Notes under the pieces: model-generated
Database searches by the model: none
Told to the model about the DNA's origin: nothing
The model's input: the letters and a program-made list of their open reading frames with translations, nothing else
Program-made: the position numbers and the translations under genes
NCBI GenBank assembly: GCA_013397795.1
Contig: VZTJ01001765.1
Coordinates: 310,001 to 374,000, forward strand
Direction: 5' to 3'
Length of the DNA stretch: 64,000 nt
Origin: Orthonyx spaldingii
Taxonomy: Eukaryota; Chordata; Aves; Passeriformes; Orthonychidae
Part shown: in pieces, positions 25,501 through 39,660 of the stretch
Layout of the letters: every line of letters starts with the position of its first letter
Position numbering within the stretch: the first letter of the stretch is position 1

Positions 25501-28500
25501 TTTCCTGCTTCCAACATAAATTATTCTGCACAGGAAGATTTGAAGTCAGCTGTCATTTCTGGTTCCATATCAATTTTTATCATCTTGTTGACCATTTTTT
25601 ATACAATCCAAACAATTTGGCCCTGTAATTCAATTCATCTGTCAGCAGGAATGCATTGACTAGTCTGAAGAATCTGATTCACAGTTTCCTTCCCAGAACA
25701 GGCAGGGAACAGTTGTTTCAGCAGTGATAAATGTAGACTGAAAAAATTTAAAATTTTCTCCTGCATCCTCAGTCTGGGTCTTATAGCTGTTGAAGGACAA
25801 AGATTTTCATTGGAAAAATGAAAGACCCCTTTCTCCAGAGTCCTGAAGAAAGTTATTTCAACAGTCAATTACCCAATAGAGTCTTCTGTATTTCATTCCT
25901 GAAACAGATTTATATGGCATTTGCTTATGCAGACTCCTGATACACAGTGAATCCCTTCTAAATAAATCCTGGAAAGGAATCTGGAAATACTGATCCAGGA
26001 GGACCTGATTACCATGTGTAATTGCCAAGTGTCTGATTTTAGGTTTGGAGTTGGGCTCTTTTCCTTCCAAGACTCTGGGACAAAATAAACAGTGTTGACC
26101 TGAAGCAGAGACTATTTCTCAAGGCTTTAAAAAACAAGCTTACCAAGGCCTAATTTTTTAAGTTTCTTTTTTTCTTAGTCACATCACATTGACAATCTAC
26201 AATTATTTCACAATCAACACTTACTTCTCAAACTCACTCTTCTCTGCCATTTTCAGTTGACAGAAGAAATTTATTGCAAAATTTTTCTAGATATCAAGTA
26301 CATAAACCTCCATTGTGCATTGCAACACCTTAACCTTTTATGACAGTCCAGGAAGACTCATGTTCTTCTATAATATTTTGACATGTATCATTGGTGTTTT
26401 CCAGCTATTATTGCCCCAATGACAACACCATTATTACACAGAACTAGAAGGATATCCTCCCAATGTTCCAACCTCTTCTAGTATGTCCTATTTAAGTACC
26501 TTCTGCACAACAAGATAAACATATAACCATAATCATACAAACTTTAAGTTTTGTGCTTAACCAATATAAGGACCCTGTAACCAAGGGATGCTGCAGGACA
26601 AGTACCAGTGGTCTAAACCTAACCAATTTAACTAACTTCTCATGTACTACCATTACTACTCGTTTGACTGAAGACCAGCAAACTTAAATCTAGATTTACT
26701 TTGCAGGAAAAAGAAAATCCAGTCAACAAAAGAAAGTTTACCCTTAGTGAAATCCAGTTGTCAATGCTGAATTTCATGCTACTTTTTGTTTGCCTCCCTA
26801 TTTTGAATTATTCTTTCATTAATATTTGAATATTACTGCCCTTTAGTTAAACTAAAATGCCTGGTAATTCAACCCCTAGCTAAAGGCATGCATAACAATT
26901 TACTATTTTGTAGTTATATGGCTATGTGCCCAACTTATTAAAAATCCCTGCTACTTACTTACAAGACTGAATGCATAAAAAAGATTCTTTCTCTACTCCA
27001 CTTCAAAAGAAACTCCTGAGATAAAATTTATATGCTTATGCTGCAGACTGCAATTGTTTGGATCTTCAGTGTGTCTTTCATCATCTTCTTTATTTTTGTC
27101 TAAAACATAAGTTTCTAAATGTGAATCAACATCACTTCAATAGTGCAGAAGAGCTCTCCTGGATCAGAGAAGAATTTGCTTCCTTGGAGCATTCATTTCT
27201 GTCCTTGCCACCAACTTGCTACGAATCACTGGGCCAAGTCCCTTTCACACGCGGTGTCTGACATGGGCCTCCCTGTAAACCACTCCTAAATGGCCATGCC
27301 CTTCCAGCAGCTACAGTCATCAAGAAGAAATCACTGAAGAAATGAAATATGTTACTAATATGAAGAATTTAGAAAACTAGGCAGTCTCTAAGCAAACAAA
27401 ATATGTTTCTGACCAGACAAACTTTAAATGTCCACTTCTGTGTTTGCCATTTGTGAAAAGGAGTAATACTTCCCTATATCAGAGATGATAAAAAAATTTC
27501 ACTTTGAGACAAACTGATATGCTGAGGTGAAAAATTATAGACAACGTGCCAGCAAAACTAGTTTCTTTTTAACACTGTACTCTGTGAATAATGAAGACGG
27601 CTTATTGCTCACAAAAATGATGATGTTATAAAGAAATGCACAGCTACACATTTACAGCATTGATAAAGTTCAGAGGAAGGGAAAAAATTATGATTACAGA
27701 TTAATATGATATTCAACCTTAAGGAGACAGGCATTTTAAATACAGACTCTCACTGAATTTCATGTGCTGAGGTTTAAAACTACCACATTTAACATAGCTT
27801 TTAAACGCATAATTAAAGGCTGAATAAGGTTCCTAGATTCAGTAATACATGGTGGAAGTGTGTGCACATTAAGTTTTATAGCATAATTTTGGTTCTTCTC
27901 TAATTAAGAAAATATACTTTGCATTATTTTTTGAGATTATAAACACAAAGAAATCCAAAGAAGCCTTACTGGTTTTGACTAACATCCATCTAGGTAAATA
28001 TATTTCTGGCGCCAACCATAATTTTACTTTTATGGATACTCCTTGTACGATCTTCTATGGCAACAGTCATATTCACTTTGTCCTGACCAAAATTTTAGTT
28101 TAATATTCAGTTACACATTATCTGTTAGAACAGTATGCTGCTTTATAAATCAATTAATGTGACTTTTGGAGGGGCAGGAGAATAAGATTGGGTAGCCTTA
28201 GTTCAAAAATACCTGTTTGCACTTTACAAAAGACAGCTAAATGAATAAGAAAGGGGCAAAAAAATTCTAAATTAAAAGCATTTGCTAAACACCTGTTATC
28301 TATCACCATACTATTATTTTCCCCACATCTCCTATATATCTCTTAGAATGATTATTAGAAATATTCATTTCCTGGAGTAAAAATTTTCTAAGTACCTATC
28401 CATGTCTTAGAAGAAATGTTCATACTAAAAGAACATAATTAAAAACTATTCTTACAAACAGGCAAAAATATGTTCCTTATTATCTTCCTAAATCCCTAAC

Positions 28501-31500
28501 AGTTCCCCTCTTTTCCTAAGAGAAACCACCAGGATCATTTGTCCACAGAGAACTCTCCTTATCAGCTCCATCCCTGTCACTAGCAACTTAGTGCAGCTCT
28601 GCTTTCATCTCATGCACACATCCCTGGAGAACAGGACTGCAAACACTGCAAGAGCAGTGCAGTAGTTTTCTTTTAGGGACTACTGCAGCAGGATTTCCCA
28701 CAAACAAACATATTGTCCTGTCTGAAAATAACTTAAATACAAAACAAAGTAAAACATTTACTTGCAATATTCCAAATAAAAACATTCCCAATCCCATGGG
28801 TTACAAAGAAAGAAATTTTAGAAAGATGCTCACATCTCTGACCTAGGGTCAGAGTTAAGACTGTTCTTAGTGTTAAAGCAAATCTCATTCTTTGCACAAT
28901 GAGTCAGGTGTTGAGACATTTCCCATCCATGGAGCTAATGAGTCTTTCCTATGTAAGTCTTGCACCTCTATGTTAGCTGAGGATTTGACAGATTGTAATA
29001 AATACACATATGTTTGTCTTCTTTTTTATTTGGATTAAAACCCTCATTTTCTTTGTTCCCTCAAGATTACTGACCACCAGCTTTTTTAAAAAGTAGTTTC
29101 AAAACACTTCTCTTGGATTACTCAGTACTCTACCATTCTGGAAAGAATAATTACCTTTTGGAAGCCTAGATGCAATTGCCTTCTGTCACGACAGCTACCA
29201 GAACCTTTTAAGAAATATCTTGACATCCAACTAGATGAAACTATAAGCAAACAGTGGCTTTGCATTGAAAGAAAACAGTTTTCTTTTCTACTATGGGCAA
29301 TATTCAAAACTCAGTGCAAAGTATTTGTATGATACAATTCCTAAAATTTGGTATGTTTCATGTTTGTATTTCATATAAATCCTTGCACATCACGTAAATT
29401 AAGAAACACACTTTATACAACCTACAGGTGGGACTAATATATGTAGTTAACACTGGATTTTAATTTGGACCAATTACCAGGAAAATCCATAACTTCTGAC
29501 TGGTAAAGCAGAAATAGGCTTGAGATGATGTAATAGACATTAATATCTACCTTTGAAAGAAGGAGAAAGAGCTCAAAATGTCTTTTAACCTTTTGTATGT
29601 TTTCAAAATACTTTACTAAAAGTAAATAAATACATCAGAGGTCCACATAAAAGCACACTCACAATGAGGACTTAAAATTCTATTCAGTAGCTCTGAACAG
29701 TCTCAGATATAAAACTTGCTATGACCAGTTACTGAGTCTTCAAAAAATGCAAGAGAATAACATCTCAGCCAGCTCAGACATCTCTATTGGATAAAAGGTA
29801 AACATTCCTCTAATGTAGAATATGTGTTCTGCATTAATAAAATGCTAAGAAAGCATAATTTTTTCTTAAGTATTTTGGTATTATTATGGAAGAACCCAAA
29901 TATCAATCTCTACTATACCAAAATAACATAATTCAAAAATTATTTCAAAACATTTCCCACCTGCAAACTGTTATTCCAAAACACAATGGGTATTGCAAAA
30001 CTGACTCTGAGATGGAAAACAGATTTTTTCAACCAGATAAGAAGCCAGTACCTACAAAATCTTGCCTTTTTGAAAATCTGTTCACTTCAAAAGGAGTTCT
30101 TTTCAGAAATTAATAAAGCCAGTTGTAATAACAAGGTGTAATTTTCAAAACACCATACATGCTACTACAAAAACAGTTCTTGGCACCATCAGAATTCTCT
30201 GAAGGAGATGGCTAAGAATGGAGAGTCTTAAGAGAGGAAGAATTATAAACAGGCAATAACTTTCTCTAAGGGAACACTACTATAAAGTCATTCACCCTTC
30301 AAAAAGCTTTGCAAAGTTTCTTGTGCTCAAAGAGGTATGAAAAGCAATGGCCCTGCAGGAAGTAAATATTCCTGAATGGCAAGATGCTGTTTCCATTTTC
30401 CTTGCATAGATTTGCTCCCATGGTGCAATGGCTTCATAAGCAAATCCTCACTGCACTGTACAACACATTGTATACACTGCACATGTATAACATTGTCCTC
30501 CTCAAGCTGTGAAACAGAAATAAATGACCGTATCCTCTTAAGTGAAAACCATCAGTTAGGAGGAAATTCTAGGTTTTTTACCTCCAGTATACTTACACCC
30601 TAGTTTAATTTACACCAAGAGTAACTCTGAATTGAGTATAATATCAGATATGAGAATGTCACTCAGTGTGGTGAAAGAAACGCAGCTTTCTGGTTATGGG
30701 GTAGATCAAACAGACATGAACCCATTTGGTGACTTGGACATACATACACGAATTTTCTTTTAAATCATGTAAAAAAAGTGCTGTGAACACTCAGGAAAAG
30801 AGTATCACCCCAATAGTTTTAAATATGTAACAGAGATAAAGAAATGGCAAGACCAGCCTGAATTATCTCTGCAGATTGTCAGGTTTAAAAAATAGTAGAT
30901 GACTCCACCACCCACCTCTTCATCAATACTTTTTACACTGAACAAGGATGTGAGCGGAGGCAGCCACACTGTGTGTACGCTGTGTTTGCTGACTAGAAGA
31001 AACAGAAAGGCCATTGCCTTTTGATGTTTCTGATACACTAAGAGTACTTCAGCATGATGGAAGTAAGACTTGTTTACAAAGGGTACAGCTATGCTCACAA
31101 TTAGTTTTATTTACCTATTTATTTAACTGGGGGAAGAAAAGAGAGTCTACAATAAAATTAACTTCTCTAAATAATATTTTTTTCTTCAACAGTTCGTCAA
31201 TAGAAGAGACTTTCCTATCTGTTCTAGCACAAAGGCTCTGCCTCATCAACACCATCACATCCTCCTAACTTCCAGTCTTTTCAATGTGAAATACAAAACC
31301 AATAATCAGACCCCTAGCACAATTTCATTGTTAAAAAAGTTACCATGATTACAGAATCACTAAGTAGTACTTATTGAAGCTGAATGACAATATTATATTT
31401 TTGTAATTTACTGAATGGTTGGAAGCAGGATACACTAAAAACCCCAAACATAAAAATCATACAGACTCAAAAATTCTCATACTCTTCTAGAGCACATCAT

Positions 31501-33483
31501 AAACACAAATAATTGATTAAACCAATTTCAAACTCAGTCAATTCAGTCAAGTTAAGAAACAGGAAAAGAAATGAGAAGGTGGGTTTTGACAAAGCAGCTG
31601 ACATTTGCTTCAGGAATGGCAAAACTATGTAAGGAAACAAACTTGACTTCATTCCTCAAAACAGCCTACTGCTATCAGACAGGTAGATCATAATGAGCAA
31701 CACATAAAGCCTTCTTGATGGAAGGAATGCAGAATTTTATGAAAAAGTACTATCTCCCCCTCTCCCACCTTTAGTTTGTGAAAAAAGGGAAGGGGTATGC
31801 ACGCTGCAGAGAGATATCAACTTTACAAGTTGATAAATTATTTATAAAACAAAAGAGAAAATACTATCTTGTCAGTAACTATTAACTATTTTATTGGGTT
31901 TTTATAAATTGGACATACTTTTTACTAAATCTGGATTATTATAATGAGCTTTCCACTGATCCAACCACAGCTTTATGCCAAATTTAGTTTTAGCTACCTT
32001 AAACTACTAGATTTAGAGTGTGATCCCACTTTTGAATCACCCAAGCAGAGTTAGATAGCAAATTTCTTTCCAAGTTTAAGTTTACAAAAATAGCACATCA
32101 ACTACATGCAACTGTTTCTCCTGGGTAGGCCAAGTCTTAAAGGACAAAGCAGAAAAAGTGAAAGATGGATTTCAAATGAAAAACTGCATTGTTGGGAGCG
32201 CATGTCACAACGATTCACGTTTCACTATAAATGGAACTGTATTTTCACCTGCAAACTGGCTGAAAACTGTAATCTCTCCTTTTCACATTCATCCTTTTTA
32301 TTAGACCTTGTTCTTTCTTTTCAAATGTTTGGCCATTGTAAACCAGACATTATTTGCTGGAGCACAGCAAAAGCATACAAATTATTTACTCATGATGCAG
32401 ACCAGTTACCTTGAAACAAGTGCTTCCCCATTTATGCCTTGTTCTTGTACCTTGTTATTCCAGACACAAACAGTAATGGTTTACTTTTAAATTTTAAACT
32501 GTCATGTTTTTAACACTGCATGTATGGAAAACAATGTGGGGAAAAGCATTAAAAAAAAGAAAATCCCCATAAGTGATCAGTAAGAATGTGAAGTGGCTCG
32601 CTAGCTAATCCTGCATGTGATGTGATCTCTTGGTTTGCTCTCACAGTGTTGTAACTGAACAGAATGAAGGATCATTACCTATGAGATGCAGGAGGGAAAC
32701 CAAAACCAATTGCTGTTGCTAAATGAACTGTACTGACAATAATATGATAATGACAGCAGTAACTTTTTTCTTCTTTAACATCAGATCAAGAGCATTCCAT
32801 AACACGAATGCCACTGTTGCTCTCCATGTATTTAAGTAACCTTACGTTAAGAACAAAACAATGATTGTGCTGAGTTAGACAAATGGTTGTTGAGCTCAAG
32901 CTCTCTTACAGTGGCAAACAGAAGACACCTCAGTAATATTAAGCCCAGCATGCAGTGATACTGCTGAGGAACATTATGTCAGGACCCAATTTTTCAGAGC
33001 CCCCAATGACCTGCAGAAGTATTTATCCTTATTTTCTCCAGGGAATGTTTCTTTCATCAAGTTCTCAAACATAAAACAGTATCCACAAGATCATACTGCA
33101 AGCAGCTACATTCTATGCTGTATGCCAAGAACCATCTCCATTTGTTTGAGTATGAGTATGCTAAATAATCCTTTCATTTGGTGGTCCCTACTTCCTGAAG
33201 TAAAAGTTAGGCAGGGCAATGACGTTTCCAACAGCAGGCACACTCCTCTAACACCCAAGTTAGAGCAGAGCACGTCAGGGTGAGCTGCAATCCAGTGATC
33301 TGTATCTTGCCCAGCTGGCCTTCCCCATGGGCAGCCATGCCAGGAGTGTCTTCATTTGCACATGCTTTCCATGATGCTGATGCAAGAAACTCTTTAATAG
33401 ACAATTATGAAAAACATTGGACATAAAAGACTTCTGTGGAGCTAGTACTGACTAATGTTCTTGAGTAGAGTGTTTTTTAAAAT

Positions 33484-33596
33484 TTATTTTAGTGCTCTAT
33501 GAACAATCATATAATTTGCAGAAGGGATTGCAGAACCCATTCCTAAAGCTGGGGCTCCAGCACTAGAAGTAGCAGCGAGATCGCTTTCCTGCATTA
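33484..33596 (-). other. Weak candidate terminal coding exon
   Basis: On the minus strand a T-rich tract ending TTTTTCAG (just above 33597) is a good splice-acceptor shape. It is followed by an open frame that ends in TAA at 33484-33486. The 36 codons after the acceptor begin MQESDLAATSSAGAP and are richer in Ala, Ser and Gly than the surrounding random frames. I do not recognise the protein, and no partner exon or poly(A) site was identified. The same frame stays open upstream of the acceptor to 33690. Confidence 0.12.
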
Positions 33597-35769
33597 CTGA
33601 AAAATCATCAGGAAACAGTATAGCAAATTGGCAGTCTGTAATAAAATGATTATAGGCCAAAGGAGCCAGGAGAACATAATTAGTATGCATGGCTTTTAAT
33701 GCTGAACAAAAAGAATAATTATTTAAACACTAGAAATTACAATTCCTTTTATTGATTTATTTAAAATAAAACTTATATCTTCTGTGATATAAGAGGGGAA
33801 ATTCTCACCTAGGGGTCCCAAATACACTTTCCAAATTTAGAAACCAAACACATCAGGTGGAAGACTGTCTTTTGGGAAAACTAGAAGATAATTAATCGTC
33901 AAAACCCATAATATGAAAAAGCAGAAACTTAATGATATTCCAGTTATGTAGCAGGCTAGGCACCATGGTTAGGGTTCCTACTGAAAATTTCACGGCAAAG
34001 CAACACGCATGACAGATGAAGCAGCATGTCATAAAACACTTTCTCCTTTCACTTATCTACACTATGAATTGCCTCTTGCTAACACCACTATTAAGGAAGG
34101 AACTGCAGGTGAGAAACCACTAGGTGAATAAACTCTGACACAAGGTTACACTCAGTCCACCCATTTTGTAATCAGCTTCACCACATCACTTCCAAGCAGC
34201 AATGCTACAGCAAGCATATGAAGCAAACACATGATACGAAGCCTCTTTGTTCCCCAGAAGGAACCAGTCCATTCCATAGAATTTCAAGCATTAACATTTT
34301 TCTCAGTCCTTCCAGTATTCACCTCCATACAGTAAGAAATGCTAGCTTACAGAGACAGGGAAAATAAAGACAAAAATATCCTGTTTGAATTGTAAAGTCA
34401 GGAAGAAAACTAGAGGAAGTATTTGACATCGCCCAAAAAAATCAGACGTTTTCACTTAAGCGAAAGCAGTATTCTGAGATTCAGATATTTAAGCAAATTT
34501 TGAGGAGGAATTTTAAAAAGCCAGTGCAGTGACTAGATTTTCTTTCCATGCATAACTTGTCAGCAGATAAAATGTATTACAAGCATTTGAGAGAGAATCT
34601 GACAGCTGAGTAGTAAAAAAACAGTAAGGTGGCACAAACAACATCAGAAATAGTATCAGTGAAGTATCAGAATAAATTACAACAGAAGGAGGTAGGAACC
34701 CCAAATTTACTATGAAAAAATATGTACCTGAGATGATTTTGCTTATACAGTGATGTTTCAGAAATGTTTTTCCTCAACATAATACTTTTGAAAGTCTGAT
34801 TATCTTTTTTGTCTAGATATTAAGCAAAGTATAACAATTAGCTAGAAATAGTCTGCTTTGATTTTGATTTCTGATTAAGTAACTTCTTTTTGTAAAATTT
34901 TAGTGACACTGGCCATCAGTCAGGCCTAGCAACAGTAACATGTTAATTAACATTATCTAGCCTCTCACCTGTCAAGACCTTAAGCATGTGTTTAAAATGA
35001 TGACTAGACAGCCACAAAGACACTACAGACACTGGGTTTAGTTTAGACAACTGTGTCAGTTCACCACTAGTGAAGTATTTTAAGAACTGGCAGTATAAAG
35101 ATAATAGTTACAGATATTTATTTGAACATCCTCCCTGTCATTGTCTAAGATCAGACCTTGTGAAGAAGAAAAAACAAATTAAACGAAAAATACAAGAAGT
35201 AAAAGACAGCAACAAATCACCCAAGGGTTTTAAGCAGAAGAGTTACAAAAGGAAACGAAAGACAACAGTTCAGAAGGCAGAAAATTATCACAAGATACAG
35301 AGAGCTCACGGACAAGAAAGGGGTGGAAATCTCACAGAAAGGGGCCAGAGTTTTCAAGCTAATTGTTTGTAGAATTGCTTTCAGAATTTGCAATGCCTAA
35401 GCAATTGTTCATGAAATTTTTCAGAATAACTGACTGACTTTTGATTAGTTAAAAAGCTAAAGGAATTAAGTAAATTCCTCTTTCACCTAAAGAAGTGGAA
35501 CAGTACATTTGGGAATATTTTTTTCTGGTTTAAGTGTTTTACAAAGACTGCTTTTTCCATCAAGAGCTACTAAATGCATATGAAAGACTTCTGCCTTTAC
35601 TAACAAGGCAGAGCATCTGCTGCTACAACAGAGATTCCTTTCCCCGCAGTGAAATTTTAAAGATTTCTTCTTCAAGAACAGCAAGATGACTAATTAGGAA
35701 ACTTCTCAGTGCAAATGCTAAACAGCAAATGTTTATGCTTTTTAAATGGTTAACACTTCACTTCCAACA

Positions 35770-35832
35770 GGGTGTAAAAAACCCCCAAAAAACCCCTCAC
35801 AAACCCAAAACCCAACCAAAAAACAGTTTAAC
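35770..35832. repeat. A/C-rich low-complexity tract
   Basis: Runs of AAAAAACCCCC, AAAAAACCCC and ACCCAAAACCCAACC follow one another. It is simple sequence with no coding value; a 65-codon frame across it is an artefact. Confidence 0.8.
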
Positions 35833-38379
35833 AAATGCAAGCCATCTTCTCTACATCTTCTCTGCTGTGATTTTTATCAACTAAGTTACACAACAAATGC
35901 ATACTGGAGTTTTGTTCCAGGCCCTGAACAGAACATCGTTTGAGAGAGGCAGCTGTTCAACATGACAGCTACCACAATATCCAAAGAAAGGAAATGAGCT
36001 GGAGCTAAGATACACAATAAGGAGACATATGATGCTCACCGAAAACACACGCAAAAAACTTGGATAGTGACTAGACTTGGAACCAAGCTGGGATTAAATC
36101 CACTTTAAAAATAGACAGGAATATACAATTTGTAAGTTTCCACATTTGTTACTCTAAAGAATCTGATAAAAAAACCCTCTGAACTGTGATGGCAGGACCA
36201 AAAGTCAGTCAACACTTTGAGAGATAACTTTCAGAATTTTCTCCTTGAAATGAGAACAACAAAACCACAGTGAGAGGTCTGCATCTCTACAGCTTTCTTT
36301 TTTTAAGAAAATAAAACTATAGCAAGGAAGCTTTGAAATAAGGAAACTCAGATCTGCTGGATAAAACATATTAAAAGCAAAGGACTTGAAAACAAAATCA
36401 TAGCCTGTGCCTTTGAGGGGATGGGATCTTCCTTTCAGATTTCCTCTCAGTTTGGCAACTGTCATCCACTTTCTGGATTGAAACAAGCATCGTGTGGTTC
36501 TTTGAGATGTTCTGGAAATTCATCACATCTTAGCAGCCAAGTGAAGATTTGAGGTATTTTTCTGAGTCACACAGCTCACTCATTAGTTTGCAACTGTTCA
36601 TTGCAATAAACAAATTGCTATCAGCATTTTCAGATCTCCTGCAGCAAGCAAGTATGCAAGCATCCCACACATTGCTGGATTCTGAGCTGCACATTTATGA
36701 GGTTATCCTTTCATTTCAATCTAGCACAGCAAGACCCACTTCAATTCCACAACTATCCAGATGGGGCACTTAAGGACTTAAAAACAAACTATTTCAGTAA
36801 TGAATAAAAACATACACACACAGCATCTCCCCACTATCAGCAAATTTCATCCAGGCATGAGGGGAGTCAAAACAAATGAGAATTCAATTCTTCCTTAACT
36901 TTCATAAGATACTATTAATGGAATAATGCATTACAACAGAGATCATAAACTTTAATGAGGCATAAACACTGTTTACATTATATGCAGAACAGCAATATTT
37001 ACTTCATCATCATTGTTTTCATGAGATGTTGGTAACTTAACACTAGTGCCCATAAACTTGTTACTCAGAATTCACAGTTCACAGCACTAAAGTATCAATT
37101 GTTCTCTCCACTACAAAACCAATTTATTAGCAGAACTCAAAACCATACAAAAAGCTGTCTACAGTTGCTGACAAGATTCAAAATAAATAAACAAAAAGTC
37201 CCTTTGATCTCTACTGTTGTTTCCTTCTTAAATGTCACCATAAAACAGTGCTGCAGTTAGCAGGTATTAGAACTGTTACAATTCTCAATGAAACATTGAA
37301 CTGTTTTCCAAATGCCAATTTTGACTAGGGGGAAAAAAAAAGAACACAAGGAATTTCCCTGTCTCTTAACAGGAATGATATTTTACTCAAACTTAGTAAT
37401 TAAAAAAAACAAACCAAAATAATAAAATATAAAAGCACAGTGTTGTTTGTTGTGAAAGAGTATACTAACTTGCCCCCAATAATAGAATCACTAGTTAAGA
37501 CTGCATTTTTGGAAACTATTATTTCTGCTACCAGCTCCTTGTAATACAATATGCTGGCTTCACTGACCAACAGTTTTGCTGAAAATCCACCCAAAAGAAA
37601 AGTTGTGCCTAAAATCCGATGCACCTCGTACGTGATCGAAACAGTTATATTTCACAAATGAACACTCTATGATGTCCAATTTGCATTTCAAGCATGAAAG
37701 CATACCTGCTAAATTGAACAAATCTGCAAAACAGTAGGCTTGCTTTCTAAATCCTGAAAGACTTTTTAATTTTTAGAATTCATGTACCATTTCTGAGCCT
37801 AGGCATGGAGGTAAATGATACAGCCAAAGGAAAGACAGAGATTTTTTTCTTCTTTAAAAATCAGCTTGCACTAGGACAGTTCATATTTTGGCTATCATTA
37901 CCCCTCCACAAATATCTAAACAGCCTTACTAGTCTTCCTGAAACAAAGCAACTACACCATGCATTTTTCAAGACAAAAGCTTAGATGAAATGCCATTCAC
38001 AAATGATACTTATTATCTGAATTATCATTATTCTTACTGGCATCCTCTTCTATTTTACCTTACTGTTGCTATATATGACTGAGAAGTCTGCCTTCCTGCA
38101 CTTTTCCCTACAAAGTACATAAAAACAAGGAGAAAGTGAGAGCATATCTGGAAGGCACATTCACTGACAGTCTGGTGTTCTGAATAAAACATTGAATTAT
38201 GGAAACATTTCTACTACCATCCTGTCCTTAATTCTTGCAACTACACATATTCTTTAAATTATTTTCTTTGGTCACAGTTTACTCCAGCTCTCTACACTGT
38301 GTATTTTATTTAAAATACTTCACAACTAAGAAGGTTCTGTTCTTATTGTGTCTTGATTGCTGCACTTTGGCTCAATTCC

Positions 38380-39660
38380 AGCCTCCCCAACAGGAATTGG
38401 GCCTGGTCAGCTCTGCAGAACCTCCTCAGCAGGGGAAGAGAGCTCCAAGGCAGCTAAAAGGAGTGTGTGTATGCCTGTGGGGGGCTGAGCTGGGTGTCTG
38501 TGGCAGGTACACAGCCTGGAAGACTTGCAAGAGGAGGCTGCTCAGGAATGGCCCAGAGGCAGGGTGAATTAAAGTGCTCATGCAACCATAGCCTCCAGCC
38601 TCCATCATAGCATAATTTCTTTAATAAGAATAGCTGAAGTGGGGAGAGCAAAGGCTGGTCTGTGATTCTGTGTGGTTACACGGCTCCTCAGACCCTCACC
38701 AATAACAAACACCTAGGAAGGTGTCACCACCAAAACCACTCAGAAAGTACCTTTCCAAGGGTACTCCTCTACCTCCTGTCAGGCCTGCAAGAAAATGGCC
38801 ATGCTGCCAACCAGATCCAGGCCTGGAGCTTAAGATAAATGAGCAGGACACAAGAAACTGTTGCTACCGTAAAGTAAAACCATATAAACATGAACTTCCC
38901 TTGACAACATCACCAGAAATACCAATTTGGGCACCCATATGACTAAGCAATTGAGGAGAAAGTAATTAGGGGTGAGTTGTTGACTTGGAAGAAGCCTGGG
39001 TTAGAGAAAGAAAGGTGTAAGAAGTGAAATAGAGGGTCAAAAAACTGCAAAACCTGTATCAAGGCATGTAAATTACTTGATCACTGCTGCCTGGGAATAT
39101 ATGCTGGATGGCTTCACCACAGCCTCAATCAGACAAACCAAATCATTGTCCACATGTTGTGAAACCTGCTTCTGTAATCAGGAAGGAGGGAACAGGAGGT
39201 TTCCATGGCTGGCAGGGTGGATCAAGCATCTTGGCATCACCGTGTCATCATGACATACCTCAGCCTGTCTACCCACTACATCCTAATGCTTCCAAGACCA
39301 CACTCCCAGTTTCCCAATCTTCTGCTTTAAGGAATTCCTGAACAAGAAGTGACACCTGTGTATTAACTGCACTCAGGGATTTTTCTTCCGTTCATTTGTC
39401 TCATGATGTCTCAAGGTAGCAGATGCAACATCCTGTGGCAAAAAATACCAGGAATTGAATCACAATATCTACAAAAGCATCCTAAACCTGTAAGCAAGCA
39501 AGGTGAAGACAGCATGAGTGCTGAGGAATGCAATGCATTATCCACACAGCAGACAGACTGAAACAATAGTTTGCCCTTCGAATCTGTACAAATGCCAAGC
39601 CTACTTAAGAAAGGTGCACTGGATTCCATGTATATGCTGTTGACAATCATCTGTGGAAAC
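38380..39660. other. GC-richer unidentified block, possible degraded repeat
   Basis: This 1.3-kb block is visibly richer in G and C than its flanks. It contains overlapping open frames of 60-110 codons on both strands, none recognisable. GGGAATATATGCTGG (about 39095) could be a TATA-like element before CTTCACCACAGCCTC, an arrangement seen in some avian LTRs, but I found no LTR ends, polypurine tract or primer site. A CR1-like TCTGTGATTCTGTG occurs near 38660 without CR1 flanks. It may be a decayed retroviral interior, an unclassified repeat or an old gene remnant. Confidence 0.25.

Noticed and set aside
24624..25531. Several 87-124-codon frames on the minus strand
   Set aside because: They are antisense or out-of-frame readings of the plus-strand CR1 element at 24790-25500.
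27150..27260. MIR-like wording (CACTGGGCCAAGTCCCTTTCAC)
   Set aside because: Only about 20 bases resemble the MIR core and the flanks do not follow it.
37400..37624. 74-codon minus-strand frame with an acceptor-like TTTTCAG inside
   Set aside because: The product is not recognisable and the downstream donor would be a non-consensus GC type; too weak to annotate.
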